From contig NZ_JACNMJ010000001.1 in assembly GCF_014526325.1 (NCBI RefSeq), positions 1,054,001 through 1,118,000 on the forward strand: a stretch of DNA of 64,000 nt, read 5' to 3'. The DNA is from Psychroserpens algicola. GTDB lineage: Bacteria; Bacteroidota; Bacteroidia; Flavobacteriales; Flavobacteriaceae. Both the position numbers and the translations under genes were made by a program. Numbering within the stretch: position 1 is the stretch's first letter; each line of letters begins with the position of its first letter. Positions 35,601 to 44,153 of this stretch are shown here, one piece after another. The notes beneath the pieces are model-generated. The model saw only the letters and a list, made by a program, of their open reading frames with translations, was not told the origin of the DNA and searched no databases.

Positions 35601-38232
35601 TGTCTGTAAAATAAGAACCATAATAATTACCCTTCGGAGATTTGAGTCCGACATAAGATGCATAAGGCGAATAGGTTTTCGTAAATGCATCTAAAGAAAA
35701 ATCGCCGCCATTTTCGAAAGCTCGAACTAGAAACTGTGCATTAAGCATTCCTGGAGCATTCTTTCCAACATCTAAATTGGTAGTGATGGTTGCTGTTCCT
35801 TCTTCATCAAGATGCCCTTCAAAAACATTGAGTTCTTCCGAATTAAATTGACGCGCAGGATCGGTAAACATATAGCCTTTAAAGTTTTTAAAACTTGTAT
35901 AAGAACTGCTGAATTTAGCCTTAATTTCTGCCTTGATTTGTTTAGCAGGCGCACCATGTAACCATTTTACATCAAGTGTTCCGTTGAGAAGTTCGTTGCT
36001 TGACAATACGTCTTTATCAAAATCTACTTTAATTTTCAGGCGGTTCGGTTTGACCGTTTCCACCTTTAAAGATTTATAAAACTGGGCACCTCCAACAGAA
36101 ACTTTAGCATTGTAGTTTCCTGTTTTTCCTTCGGAAGACGTTGGTACAATAAACTTAAAGAAGTTGTTGACATTATCAGTTGTCACGTGTTTGTACACCA
36201 GTTTTCCATTGGGATCGGTAACTTCAAGTTTTACAGGATGGCCTTTAGGAAGTTCGTTGGCTTTATCATTCAGCATAAATGTCAGGAAAAGTGAGTCACC
36301 TGGTCGCCAAACACCACGCTCTCCGTAGATGTAGCCTTTGAGTCCGCGTTGTAAACGATTCCCCGAAACATCAAACTTACTTAAGGAGAGTGAATTTCCG
36401 TCTGTTAGTCGGAGATAACTGGTATTATTGCCTTTAGTTACAATAGCAAAAGTGGCATATTTATTAGATTCGAAAACCGCTAAACCTTCACTATTGGTTG
36501 AGGTCGAACCAATTTCCTGTTGCTGAAAATTATACAATTTGATTGTGGCTCCAGCTTCCGGATTGGTATTTAAAATATTGGTAACCGCAAAATAATAATT
36601 GTTGTTAACGCCTTGTTTTACGATGACACCTAAGTTGGATGCTAATAGATTTTGGGATACAATGCGGTTTTCATTATAATAGGCATCGTCGCATGGGTTA
36701 TCGCGTTGTCTCCAGTTATAGGTGTAATTTCGGTAACGGTACGTACGATTGTCCCAGTATTCTTGTTCTTTAAGTTCTTCGTCTTCGGTAGTTGTATCCG
36801 CAAAATCATCGTAATAATAATCCTCTTCATAATAGTAATCGTCATACTCATCATTGTCGTTTAAAGCACCTTGCGGATTTGCCTCGCAATCATACAAAGA
36901 ATAGTTTCTGGAATAACTCAGTTCGACTCTGTAAATGGCACCTGGATCGGCTTTAAAAAATTTGGATAAATCGATACTGTATGCTTTCCATTTTCCTGAA
37001 TTTTCAGCAGCAGATTGCAACGTAATAGTTTGCTTTGCTATACGACGACCAACACGTTTAATTTCGTTTTGATTGTTGCTGTTCATCGGGTTGTCTTGAA
37101 GAAACTGTAAGACGTTATCTTCAAATATTTTAATAACCCTTACATCTACAGCACTTAAATTAACGGCTTCAAAATTAAATTTAAGCTCATTAGAATTAGG
37201 TAAAATTGTGCCGTTACTTATGAGACGAACCTGAGGTTTTATTTCTTCAAAAGAGATGGCTTCAGAAAATGCCGTTTTAAGTTTGTAACCATCCGTATTT
37301 TTAATGCCCTGAAATACATCGACCTGGATATTACCAACCAGTTTGGTGTCTGGATAAACTTTTAGCACATTTCCGACGACAACAAATTTTGGGTTTTTGA
37401 CATTCTGAATGGTTACCAAACCATCAAAATTTTGCTGATTTTTAATAGGATCAGAGAAGTTGATGTATAGGAATTGTTCCGGACTTTTATACGCTTCAAC
37501 ATTTACGATTTTGAAATTATTAATCCCAGGAATCAGGACTTTGTTTTCGCCTTTGTTTTCTGCCTTTATCGCTTTTCCATTCCATGTTATGGTAATTTCA
37601 GAATCTTCAACAAAACGGTTGATACTATCAATTTTAAACTTAAAATAATTAGAATGTTGCTCTACTTCATCGAAAGCTAATTTTAGCGATTTTCCTTTTT
37701 GAGTTGCTTCCACCAGTTTTTTAGCATCTGTAAGTGATATGATATCTGCCGATTTGATTACAGCTTCGATGTATTGCCATTTTTTACTGTACGATTGCAA
37801 GCTGTTTGTTACAATATTAAAGTTGGGTGTTATGGTTTTAAACTGAAATACATAGTCTTCATAATCTTTAGGCATGTCCTTGTAAATCTTGTCGAGTTTT
37901 ACGGCTACCGTATATTCTGTCGCGGGATCTAAATGCTCATCAGGTATAAAAACTAAAGTATGTTTATTAGAAGCTTTTAAGGTGCCGTCAACATGCGGAG
38001 AAATTTTAATAATGGCATCGTCAATAACAGTGTCGATGTCCCAACCTTCCACATCATTGGACAGATTAATGGTAATGGGTTCTGTCACCGATTGTAAGCC
38101 CGAAGAGGTATAGCTGATATAATCTCTGAATTTGAAGAGGTTATCGGTTTCTTGAGTGATACTGTCCTTTTTTTTACAGGAAACAGCAAATGCAAGGCAA
38201 AAAATAAGAGCAAATAGATGTTTAAGTGTCAT
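32650..38232 (-). CDS. Bacterial alpha-2-macroglobulin lipoprotein
   Basis: An 1860-residue lipoprotein with lipobox FAVSCKK. The N-terminal MG-type domains are followed by an MG2 domain (near KGYIYGERGVWRPGDSLF), bait-region-type sequence, the A2M domain (VVAGNNQTEAYGS) and the thioester domain. The thioester motif GCVEQ is intact, with Cys at about residue 1414. Such proteins trap proteases in the periplasm by a covalent thioester reaction. An unusual Asp/Glu/Tyr-rich stretch occurs near residues 460-490 (DDYYYEEDYYYDD). Its association with pbpC matches the thioester-containing YfhM class. It heads the envelope block, with a 160-base non-coding region upstream. Confidence 0.93.
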   Translation of the reverse strand: MTLKHLFALIFCLAFAVSCKKKDSITQETDNLFKFRDYISYTSSGLQSVTEPITINLSNDVEGWDIDTVIDDAIIKISPHVDGTLKASNKHTLVFIPDEHLDPATEYTVAVKLDKIYKDMPKDYEDYVFQFKTITPNFNIVTNSLQSYSKKWQYIEAVIKSADIISLTDAKKLVEATQKGKSLKLAFDEVEQHSNYFKFKIDSINRFVEDSEITITWNGKAIKAENKGENKVLIPGINNFKIVNVEAYKSPEQFLYINFSDPIKNQQNFDGLVTIQNVKNPKFVVVGNVLKVYPDTKLVGNIQVDVFQGIKNTDGYKLKTAFSEAISFEEIKPQVRLISNGTILPNSNELKFNFEAVNLSAVDVRVIKIFEDNVLQFLQDNPMNSNNQNEIKRVGRRIAKQTITLQSAAENSGKWKAYSIDLSKFFKADPGAIYRVELSYSRNYSLYDCEANPQGALNDNDEYDDYYYEEDYYYDDFADTTTEDEELKEQEYWDNRTYRYRNYTYNWRQRDNPCDDAYYNENRIVSQNLLASNLGVIVKQGVNNNYYFAVTNILNTNPEAGATIKLYNFQQQEIGSTSTNSEGLAVFESNKYATFAIVTKGNNTSYLRLTDGNSLSLSKFDVSGNRLQRGLKGYIYGERGVWRPGDSLFLTFMLNDKANELPKGHPVKLEVTDPNGKLVYKHVTTDNVNNFFKFIVPTSSEGKTGNYNAKVSVGGAQFYKSLKVETVKPNRLKIKVDFDKDVLSSNELLNGTLDVKWLHGAPAKQIKAEIKAKFSSSYTSFKNFKGYMFTDPARQFNSEELNVFEGHLDEEGTATITTNLDVGKNAPGMLNAQFLVRAFENGGDFSLDAFTKTYSPYASYVGLKSPKGNYYGSYFTDTNQTFDLAVVDKDGKPVQRNDLEIKVYKIEWRWWWNSSYDNLSNYVSSSYHRPILNQKASTGANGKTSFNIKIPENERGRYLIRVYDPVSGHATGRTAYFYKNWSGMSTGNDKEAAKMLVFASDKDNYNVGETATIKFPSGSEGRALISIENGSDVIEHKWVKTNKGETTVDIPITSEMAPNVFVNISLLQPHAITSNDLPIRLYGVIPILVEDPKTILEPELRMASVLRPEQEFEVFVSEKNKKPMTYTIAMVEEGLLDLTRFKTPNAWNDFYSREALGVKTWDIFDDVIGAYSGSIDQVLAIGGDGSAAKGKNKKANRFKPVVTYLGPFELEAGKSKSHKIKMPNYVGAVRTMVVAGNNQTEAYGSTDKSVEVKKPLMVLATLPRKLSPGEKVTLPVTVFAMEPKVKNVNLSLTLSDGISVVGNSSQQMTFAKPDEQMAYFELDVSKAKGINTVEVIATGNGEKSSYKVELDVVNPNPITSLYENAKLEANASERLDFRTFGVPGTNTATVEFSTLPPMDFSKRLQYLIQYPHGCVEQTTSSVFPQLYLSDIFDLKYEKKQEIQSNIENGIRRLGNFQRPNGGMSYWIGENTANDWGTSYAGHFLIEAEKKGFVLPLTFKSNWLSYQKQAARDWRPSYRNYNSDLAQAYRLYTLALAGSPDLASMNRLREFSEISNEAKWRLAAAYALAGQKEASAQLSQSANIDFKPPKYNYYTYGSVDRNRAMALETMIITQNPKARALSEQIAKDLSSTNWMSTQTTAYSLLAMAKMVEANGGKDMNFTYTFGGKTETITTKSTIAQRELAVVDGTNTLQLKNEAGNLVYVRVLNSGKLPLGEELAEQRGLSVSVIYTDLKGNRIDVKSLQQGQDIVARVSVSNLKSENLRDVALTQIFPSGWEIVNTRFTDYGDTTTSAARYTDIRDDRVNFYFDLPSKGKHGTKVFTVMLNASYLGTYYLPGTQVEAMYDNDFFVRNKGSWIEVKK

Positions 38233-38392
38233 GGCTTCGGATATGTTTATTGGTTTATGTGCTTACTATTCAAACTATCAAAAGAATCGTTGAATACTAT
38301 AAAACTAGGGCAATCAAAGGGATTTATGAGTTGTGTTTTGTTATGTGTTACAAATAAAATAGAATTCGTTGTTAAACTGAGAGTATTCGTTA

Positions 38393-39475
38393 TTACTCCT
38401 TATAAATCCCTATAGTCAACTCGCCTTTTGCATTCATAGAAGCCCGATACATTCCAGCGGTATTAAACTCGGCCACCATGTTGCCATGTTTATCAACAGC
38501 AACAATACCACCATCTCCACCAAGTTCTGGAACTTTCTTTTGAATTACCTCTTGGGCAGCTTCTTTAAGTGATACACCTTTGTATTGCATCAAAGCCGAA
38601 ATATCGTGAGCTACCATAGCTCTAATAAAATATTCGCCCCAACCTGTGCTAGACACTGCACAAGAATTATTGTTGGCATAAGTGCCAGCACCAATGATTG
38701 GTGCATCACCAACACGACCATAGCGCTTGTTCGTCATTCCACCAGTTGAGGTGCCAGCGGCTAAATTTCCATTTTTATCAAGCGCAGCACAGCCCACAGT
38801 TCCGAATTTATAATTTTGAATCTCAGCATCAAAAAAGGCTGTTTTATCATCGTGGTCTAATTCTATTTGTTCACGCTCTTTTGCTCGTTTTACTGAATTT
38901 AGGCGGTTTTCAGTATAAAAATAAGATGGATCTACGATGATCAGATTTTGTTCTTTTGCATAAGTTTCGGCACCAACACCAGCCATCATAACGTGTGGTG
39001 ATTTATCCATGATAATTCGCGCTAAGTTAATCGGATTTTTTACTGTGGTTGTTCCTGCAGAAGCACCAGCATTTAAGGTTTTTCCGTCCATAATGGAAGC
39101 GTCTAACTCATTGGTTTCTGCATTGGTGTATACGGCACCTTTTCCGGCGTTAAAGAGTGGCGAATCTTCCATCACATTAATGGTTTTTTGAACTGCATCC
39201 AAACTGCTTCCGCCCTGTTTTAAAATTTCATAACCTACTCTGATAGCTTCCTCTAATGTGGCTTTATAGGCCGCTTCTTTTTCAGGAGTCATATTTTGTT
39301 TTAGAATTGTACCTGCGCCACCATGGATGATTATAGCAAACTCAGCTTTTGTTTCTGTGTTAATTTTGAACTCATTGGTTGTGGTATTTTCGTTTTTGTT
39401 TTCTGAAGTTTTGGAGGTCTCAGCACAATTAAAACAGATGAACAATATTAAAATAGAACAGATAGAATATCTCAT
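38393..39475 (-). CDS. Isoaspartyl peptidase / L-asparaginase, exported
   Basis: A 360-residue Ntn-hydrolase of the plant-type asparaginase family. Autocleavage should occur before the threonine in FGTVGCAAL (about Thr226), giving alpha and beta subunits; GTSTGGMTNKRYGRVGDAP, which forms the substrate pocket, is intact. It hydrolyses isoaspartyl dipeptides and asparagine. The N terminus has a signal sequence with a lipobox-like ICFNC, so it is probably a periplasmic lipoprotein. It is transcribed alone and diverges from the aldehyde dehydrogenase gene. Confidence 0.93.
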   Translation of the reverse strand: MRYSICSILILFICFNCAETSKTSENKNENTTTNEFKINTETKAEFAIIIHGGAGTILKQNMTPEKEAAYKATLEEAIRVGYEILKQGGSSLDAVQKTINVMEDSPLFNAGKGAVYTNAETNELDASIMDGKTLNAGASAGTTTVKNPINLARIIMDKSPHVMMAGVGAETYAKEQNLIIVDPSYFYTENRLNSVKRAKEREQIELDHDDKTAFFDAEIQNYKFGTVGCAALDKNGNLAAGTSTGGMTNKRYGRVGDAPIIGAGTYANNNSCAVSSTGWGEYFIRAMVAHDISALMQYKGVSLKEAAQEVIQKKVPELGGDGGIVAVDKHGNMVAEFNTAGMYRASMNAKGELTIGIYKE

Positions 39476-39500
39476 GATTAGGTGTGATTTTTAAGTGCAT

Positions 39501-39508
39501 TAAAGTTA
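39501..39508 (-). promoter_or_regulatory. Probable -7 box of the isoaspartyl peptidase gene
   Basis: On the minus strand this reads TAACTTTA, one base from TAnnTTTG, about 25 bases before the ATG. Confidence 0.35.
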
Positions 39509-39596
39509 CATTTTTCAACACCTTTCATCAAGCAAAACTGACAATTTATTAGTAACTTCGCTTCAAAATTTAATAATTCTTAAAAAACAAGCATAT

Positions 39597-41150
39597 ATGG
39601 AAGCTATTGCTACCGATTTCGGAATAAAAGAAGCCTTAAAACAATTAGGCGTTAATGCTATAAATGATGGAACATCTACAGGTTCTGATAATTTTTCTAA
39701 TGGAGATATCATTGAATCTTATTCTCCTGTTGATGGTCAATTGATAGGAAAAGTAAGAACGACAACACGAGCAGATTACGATAAAGTCATGGATGTTGCT
39801 ACTAAAGCATTTAAATCCTGGAGAGATATTCCTGCGCCACAGCGTGGAGAAATTGTACGTCAGTTTGGAAATAAATTAAGAGATTTAAAAGAACCACTCG
39901 GTAAGTTAGTGTCTTACGAAATGGGGAAATCATTGCAAGAAGGGTATGGTGAAGTTCAGGAAATGATTGATATCTGTGATTTTGCAGTGGGATTATCAAG
40001 ACAGCTTAACGGTCAAACAATTCCTTCGGAACGTCCTGGTCATGTCATGAGAGAACAATGGCATCCAATTGGTGTGGTAGGAATCATTTCTGCTTTTAAC
40101 TTTCCTGTGGCTGTTTGGGCTTGGAATACTGCATTGGCATGGATTTGTGGCGATGTATGTGTGTGGAAAGCTTCGGAAAAAGCACCTCTATGTTCTGTAG
40201 CATGTCAAAATATTATTGCAGGAATTTTAAAAGAAAATAATTTACCAGAAGGGATTTCTTGCATCATCAATGGCGATTACAAAGTTGGTGAGTTTATGAC
40301 TACAGATACCAGAATTCCTTTAGTGTCTGCTACAGGTTCTACCAGAATGGGACGTATTGTTGGAAAAACAGTTGCCGAACGTTTTGGGAAGTCATTGTTA
40401 GAATTAGGAGGAAATAACGCTATTATTATTACTCCATCTGCCGATTTAAAAGTGGTGGTTCCAGGTGCTGTATTTGGAGCTGTTGGAACTTGTGGACAAC
40501 GTTGTACGTCGACCCGTCGTTTAATTATTCACGAGTCTGTTTATGATAAAGTGAGAGATGCCATTGTTGGTGCTTATGGTCAATTAACTATTGGTAACCC
40601 TCTGGATGAAAAAAATCATATTGGTCCGTTAATAGACAAAGATGCCGTGAACATGTACTTAGCAGCTATTGAAAAAGCAAAAGCTGAAGGTGGAAACGTT
40701 TTAGTTGAAGGTGGTGTTTTAGAAGGCGAAGGTTATGAGTCTGGATGCTACGTAAAACCAGCAATTATTGAAGCTGAAAATCATTTTGAAATTGTACAAC
40801 ACGAAACATTTGCACCTATTTTATATTTGATGAAGTATTCTGGTGATATCGAAAATGCGATTGAAACCCAAAATGGTGTAGCGCAAGGTTTATCTTCGGC
40901 GATTATGACCAATGAAATGAAAGAAGCTGAAAAGTTCTTATCATATGCAGGTTCTGATTGCGGAATTGCAAACGTCAATATCGGAACTTCAGGTGCAGAA
41001 ATTGGAGGCGCATTTGGTGGCGAAAAGGAAACAGGTGGTGGACGCGAGTCTGGATCTGATGCATGGAAAGTGTATATGAGACGTCAAACAAATACGATTA
41101 ACTATTCTGATGAATTGCCGTTAGCACAAGGGATTAAATTTGATCTTTAA
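39597..41150 (+). CDS. ALDH7-family aldehyde dehydrogenase (aminoadipate semialdehyde type)
   Basis: A 517-residue NAD-dependent dehydrogenase of the ALDH7/antiquitin family, which oxidises alpha-aminoadipate semialdehyde in lysine breakdown. The cofactor site ISAFNFPVAVWAWN, the glutamate of LELGGNNAI and the catalytic cysteine in GTCGQRCTSTRRL (about Cys303) are intact. The C-terminal GGEKETGGGRESGSDAWK is the family signature. No signal peptide. It is transcribed alone, with its own terminator. No other lysine catabolism gene is present here, so the substrate rests on family membership only. Confidence 0.92.
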   Translation: MEAIATDFGIKEALKQLGVNAINDGTSTGSDNFSNGDIIESYSPVDGQLIGKVRTTTRADYDKVMDVATKAFKSWRDIPAPQRGEIVRQFGNKLRDLKEPLGKLVSYEMGKSLQEGYGEVQEMIDICDFAVGLSRQLNGQTIPSERPGHVMREQWHPIGVVGIISAFNFPVAVWAWNTALAWICGDVCVWKASEKAPLCSVACQNIIAGILKENNLPEGISCIINGDYKVGEFMTTDTRIPLVSATGSTRMGRIVGKTVAERFGKSLLELGGNNAIIITPSADLKVVVPGAVFGAVGTCGQRCTSTRRLIIHESVYDKVRDAIVGAYGQLTIGNPLDEKNHIGPLIDKDAVNMYLAAIEKAKAEGGNVLVEGGVLEGEGYESGCYVKPAIIEAENHFEIVQHETFAPILYLMKYSGDIENAIETQNGVAQGLSSAIMTNEMKEAEKFLSYAGSDCGIANVNIGTSGAEIGGAFGGEKETGGGRESGSDAWKVYMRRQTNTINYSDELPLAQGIKFDL

Positions 41151-41187
41151 TCAGAACTTTTTCTGTATTTACATACAAATCAAGATT

Positions 41188-41220
41188 TAAAACCGTTTCA
41201 ATTATTGAAGCGGTTTTTTT
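41188..41220 (+). terminator. Terminator after the aldehyde dehydrogenase gene
   Basis: AAAACCGTTTCAA pairs with TTGAAGCGGTTTT over a short loop, with one G-T wobble, followed by a T-run. Confidence 0.88.
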
Positions 41221-41292
41221 ATGATTTCAACTTTGGAATCATTTTTGAACGTATATCATTAAACTTAGTATCAGTTTTTTAGTCTAAGAATT

Positions 41293-42666
41293 ATGACACA
41301 GCGCCACATACAACATTTATATTGGAGGGCAGGTTTCGGAGCTACACCAAATCAATTCAGAACCTTGACTCATAAAAGCAGAAAAGACGTCGTAGATGCC
41401 TTATTTTCTAACTCTAAAACGATGTTGCGTTTAACAGTTGACACCTCTGATATACTTCCTTTGGTTTCTAAAGAATTACTTAAAAATAAAAGTAAGCGAA
41501 TGGAGTTTGCTAAGCGTAGTAGAGAAAAACTCAAAAAATATAATGTGATTTGGGTAAATCGCTTAGTAACTTCTGATGCAACATTAAGAGAAAAGATGAC
41601 CTTGTTTTGGGCGAATCATTTTGTATGTCAAGACCAAAATATCTTTCATGTACAACAATATAATAATACCCTAAGAACCTATGCTCTTGGTAATTTTGGT
41701 GATTTTGTAAAGGCAATTTCAAAAGAGGCTGCTATGCTTAAATATTTAAATAATAAGCAAAACCGAAAGCAAAAGCCAAATGAAAATTTTGCCAGAGAAC
41801 TTATGGAGTTGTTTACTTTAGGAGAAGGACATTACTCAGAAGACGATATTAAAGAAAGCGCTAAAGCTTTTACGGGCTATGATAATAATTTCAAAGGTGA
41901 ATTTATACTTCGAAGGTTCTATCATGATGATGATTTTAAAACTTTTTTTGGACACACAGGACGTTATGATGGCGATGATATTATTGATATCATTTTAAAA
42001 CAAAAGCAGTGTGCTCGTTTTATATGTGGAAAAATCTACAAGTATTTCGTTAGTGACACTATACATGAAAAACGAGTTGAAGAATTAACAAATATCTTTT
42101 TCAAAGACTATAATATTGAACGCTTAATGCACCATGTGTTTATGTCTGACTGGTTTTACGAAGAAGCCAATATAGGAACAAAGATAAAATCTCCAATTGA
42201 GTTTTTAGTCGGTATGAGAAAAACAGTACCTGTCACTTTTGAAAAAACGAATGATGTTTTAAAAATTCAAAAATTACTCGGACAAACATTATTAAATCCA
42301 CCAAATGTAGCAGGATGGTCTGGTGGAAAAAACTGGATCGACAGTAATACTATTATGTTGCGATTAAAGTTACCATCAATTATTTTATCCAATGCTAAAA
42401 TATCAATACGTGAAAAAGGTGAGTTTGAGGATACATTTGAAACATATTACAACAGTAAAAAGAAGAATAGGTTTGTAACCGTAAAAGTAGACTGGGATAC
42501 ATTTAATACTCAATTTAAAAGCTTCTCGGCTAACGAATTAAAGTCACAAATTATAGTTCCAAAGTTAAGTGATGGAACTGAAACTTATCTAAAGACATTA
42601 AGTCAATCGTCTAAACAAGACTTTTGCGTTCAATTGATGTCAATACCTGAATATCAAATGTGTTAA
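41293..42666 (+). CDS. DUF1800 domain protein
   Basis: A 457-residue DUF1800 protein. Family features are the start HLYWRAGFGATPNQ, the MTLFWANHFVC segment, ARELMELFTLGEGHYSEDDI and PPNVAGWSGGKNWID. It has no obvious signal peptide in its first residues. Function is unknown. The DUF1501 gene begins two bases after its stop. DUF1800 and DUF1501 genes are paired in many Bacteroidota, Planctomycetes and Proteobacteria, so the proteins probably act together. Length is within the family range. Confidence 0.93.
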   Translation: MTQRHIQHLYWRAGFGATPNQFRTLTHKSRKDVVDALFSNSKTMLRLTVDTSDILPLVSKELLKNKSKRMEFAKRSREKLKKYNVIWVNRLVTSDATLREKMTLFWANHFVCQDQNIFHVQQYNNTLRTYALGNFGDFVKAISKEAAMLKYLNNKQNRKQKPNENFARELMELFTLGEGHYSEDDIKESAKAFTGYDNNFKGEFILRRFYHDDDFKTFFGHTGRYDGDDIIDIILKQKQCARFICGKIYKYFVSDTIHEKRVEELTNIFFKDYNIERLMHHVFMSDWFYEEANIGTKIKSPIEFLVGMRKTVPVTFEKTNDVLKIQKLLGQTLLNPPNVAGWSGGKNWIDSNTIMLRLKLPSIILSNAKISIREKGEFEDTFETYYNSKKKNRFVTVKVDWDTFNTQFKSFSANELKSQIIVPKLSDGTETYLKTLSQSSKQDFCVQLMSIPEYQMC

Positions 42667-42668
42667 TT

Positions 42669-43859
42669 ATGGATAGAAGACATTTTTTAAAACAATCAAG
42701 CCTTGCAAGTAGCCTTTTTTTTGTGCCTAGTTTTATAAAGGCATTTGAAAACTTTTCAGCGTCTAGTTTGGGGTATAAACGATTAGTGATTATTCAGCTG
42801 TCGGGAGGAAATGATGGTTTAAATACAGTTATTCCGTTTAATAATGATACATATTATCGCAATCGCCCCAAAATTGCTATTCCCAAAACAGATGTGCTAA
42901 GACTTACCGATGAATTAGGGTTTCATACCAGTTTATTGCCACTTAAAATATTATATGATGCAGGTCAACTTACTATTATAAATAATGTAGGATATCCAAA
43001 TCCTAATCGGTCTCATTTTAGAGCAACCGATATATGGCAAACAGGAAGTGGTGCACACCAATATATACAAACCGGTTGGATTGGACGCTATTTGGATGCC
43101 TACGGAAATAAGCCATATAATGCGATCGAAATTGATGATAGTTTGTCCTTGGCTTTAAAAGGAAAGCAAACCCATGGGATTGCAACAACTAATCCCGAAG
43201 TGTTGTTTAGAACATCTCAAGACCCATATTTTAAAAATGTTCTTAAGCATTATAAAGATGAGCATCTCAGTGAACATAATTTAGGTTATTTATATAAAAC
43301 AATGATTTCGGCAGAATCTTCTGCTACATATATTTTTGAAAAACATAAAACAGCATCTAGCACGCAAGAGTATCCAAAGAATACATTTGCTAATCAGTTA
43401 AAAACAACGTCTAGACTGATAAGCTCAGGTATAGAAACAAAAGTATTTTATGCGTCTCTTGGCGGATTTGACACACATGCTGGTCAATTAAATAGTCAAT
43501 CACGTTTGTTAAAAATATATGCAGATAGTATTCAAGCTTTTGTTAAAGACCTAAAGCAGCAAGGAACTTTTAATGATACACTTATTTTAACATTTTCAGA
43601 ATTTGGTAGACGCGTAAAACAAAATGCCGCTAATGGGACAGATCATGGTGCTGCAAGTAATTTATTTGTTATTGGAAACCAGTTAAAAACTCCAGGTTTT
43701 TATAATGAATTAGCTAGTCTTTCTGATTTAGATAGTAATGGAGATTTGAAGTATACTGTAGATTTTAGATCAGTATATGCTACTGTTTTAGACAAGTGGC
43801 TGGCAGTTGAAGATGATGCAATCTTAAATGGATCTTTTCAGAAATTAAATTTTATTTAA
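42669..43859 (+). CDS. DUF1501 domain protein with Tat-like signal
   Basis: A 396-residue member of the alkaline-phosphatase-like DUF1501 family. I use the ATG at 42669, since it starts MDRRHFLKQSSLASSL, a twin-arginine-type signal; an earlier GTG overlaps the DUF1800 stop. The domain carries VIIQLSGGNDGLNTVIP, SFRATD-like HFRATDIWQTGS, GGFDTHAGQ and TFSEFGRRVKQN, which include the presumed metal ligands. Export in folded form to the periplasm is inferred from the signal. Function is unknown. It ends just before the region of structured repeats, which is convergent to it. Confidence 0.93.
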   Translation: MDRRHFLKQSSLASSLFFVPSFIKAFENFSASSLGYKRLVIIQLSGGNDGLNTVIPFNNDTYYRNRPKIAIPKTDVLRLTDELGFHTSLLPLKILYDAGQLTIINNVGYPNPNRSHFRATDIWQTGSGAHQYIQTGWIGRYLDAYGNKPYNAIEIDDSLSLALKGKQTHGIATTNPEVLFRTSQDPYFKNVLKHYKDEHLSEHNLGYLYKTMISAESSATYIFEKHKTASSTQEYPKNTFANQLKTTSRLISSGIETKVFYASLGGFDTHAGQLNSQSRLLKIYADSIQAFVKDLKQQGTFNDTLILTFSEFGRRVKQNAANGTDHGAASNLFVIGNQLKTPGFYNELASLSDLDSNGDLKYTVDFRSVYATVLDKWLAVEDDAILNGSFQKLNFI

Positions 43860-43865
43860 ATGCCT

Positions 43866-43938
43866 AAAAAACAAAAACCCTGTTTCACATTCGATACATC
43901 GACAATGAAACAAGGTTATATGTAATTGATTAATAGCA
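43866..43938 (-). ncRNA. Predicted small RNA, copy 1
   Basis: On the minus strand the sequence starts with the conserved TGCTATTAATCAATTACATA. It then forms a stem AACCTTGTTTCA/TGAAACAGGGTT (12 pairs with one U-G), enclosing a second helix TCGA-TGTA-TCGA, and ends in TTTTTGTTTTTT, the layout of an intrinsic terminator. The RNA would be about 73 nt. TACGATTTT, at 43944-43952, sits where a -7 box would be expected. The gene is not coding in any frame I can support and is antiparallel to the DUF1501 gene. This is a sequence prediction only. Confidence 0.55.
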
Positions 43939-44012
43939 CTGCTAAAATCGTAAAAATTAAGGTTGCTTTCTAAAAAAAACTATAAGTGGTAAAAAAAACT
44001 GTATGAATGGTA
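43871..44012. repeat. 142-base repeat unit, copy 1
   Basis: Aligns without indels to 44086-44227. Conservation is strongest in the stem-loop arms, the loop, the 19-base segment following it and the ATGAATGGTA end. The segment 43939-44000 is much more diverged. This pattern suggests functional modules, not recent copying of junk. Confidence 0.85.
43982..44012 (-). promoter_or_regulatory. LytTR-type direct repeat upstream of small RNA 1
   Basis: On the minus strand TACCATTCAT (44003-44012) and TACCACTTAT (43982-43991) are spaced exactly 21 bases start to start, with a T-rich spacer. LytTR-domain response regulators bind such 9-bp direct repeats 12 bp apart. The site would sit at about -44 to -74 of the predicted RNA start, a position suited to activation. 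Confidence 0.45.
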
Positions 44013-44079
44013 GTTATAAAATTTTTCTAAGCTAAAAAACGGAATTTTTAAAACAATTTGGAAAGATTAGTAATCTTAT

Positions 44080-44153
44080 AAAAAAACAAAAACCTTATTT
44101 CGTATTCGATACATCGACATTGAAATAAGGTTATATGTAATTGATTAATAGCA
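44080..44153 (-). ncRNA. Predicted small RNA, copy 2
   Basis: Same design as copy 1. The conserved leader TGCTATTAATCAATTACATA is followed by a stem AACCTTATTTC/GAAATAAGGTT (11 perfect pairs), the same TCGA-TGTA-TCGA inner helix, and a tail TTTTTGTTTTTTT. Relative to copy 1 a G-C pair has become A-U on both arms and a U-G pair has become U-A, so pairing is kept while sequence changes. The upstream TACGATTTT is also conserved. The tail is on the minus strand only, which sets the direction. Confidence 0.55.

Noticed and set aside
36642-36864. Open frames on both strands within the alpha-2-macroglobulin gene
   Set aside because: They arise from the repeated acidic and tyrosine codons of the real gene and have no start context or domain.
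43871-43915. Stem-loop read as a plus-strand terminator for the DUF1501 gene
   Set aside because: No T-run follows the stem on the plus strand; the T-run is on the minus strand, which is why I read it as a minus-strand RNA end.
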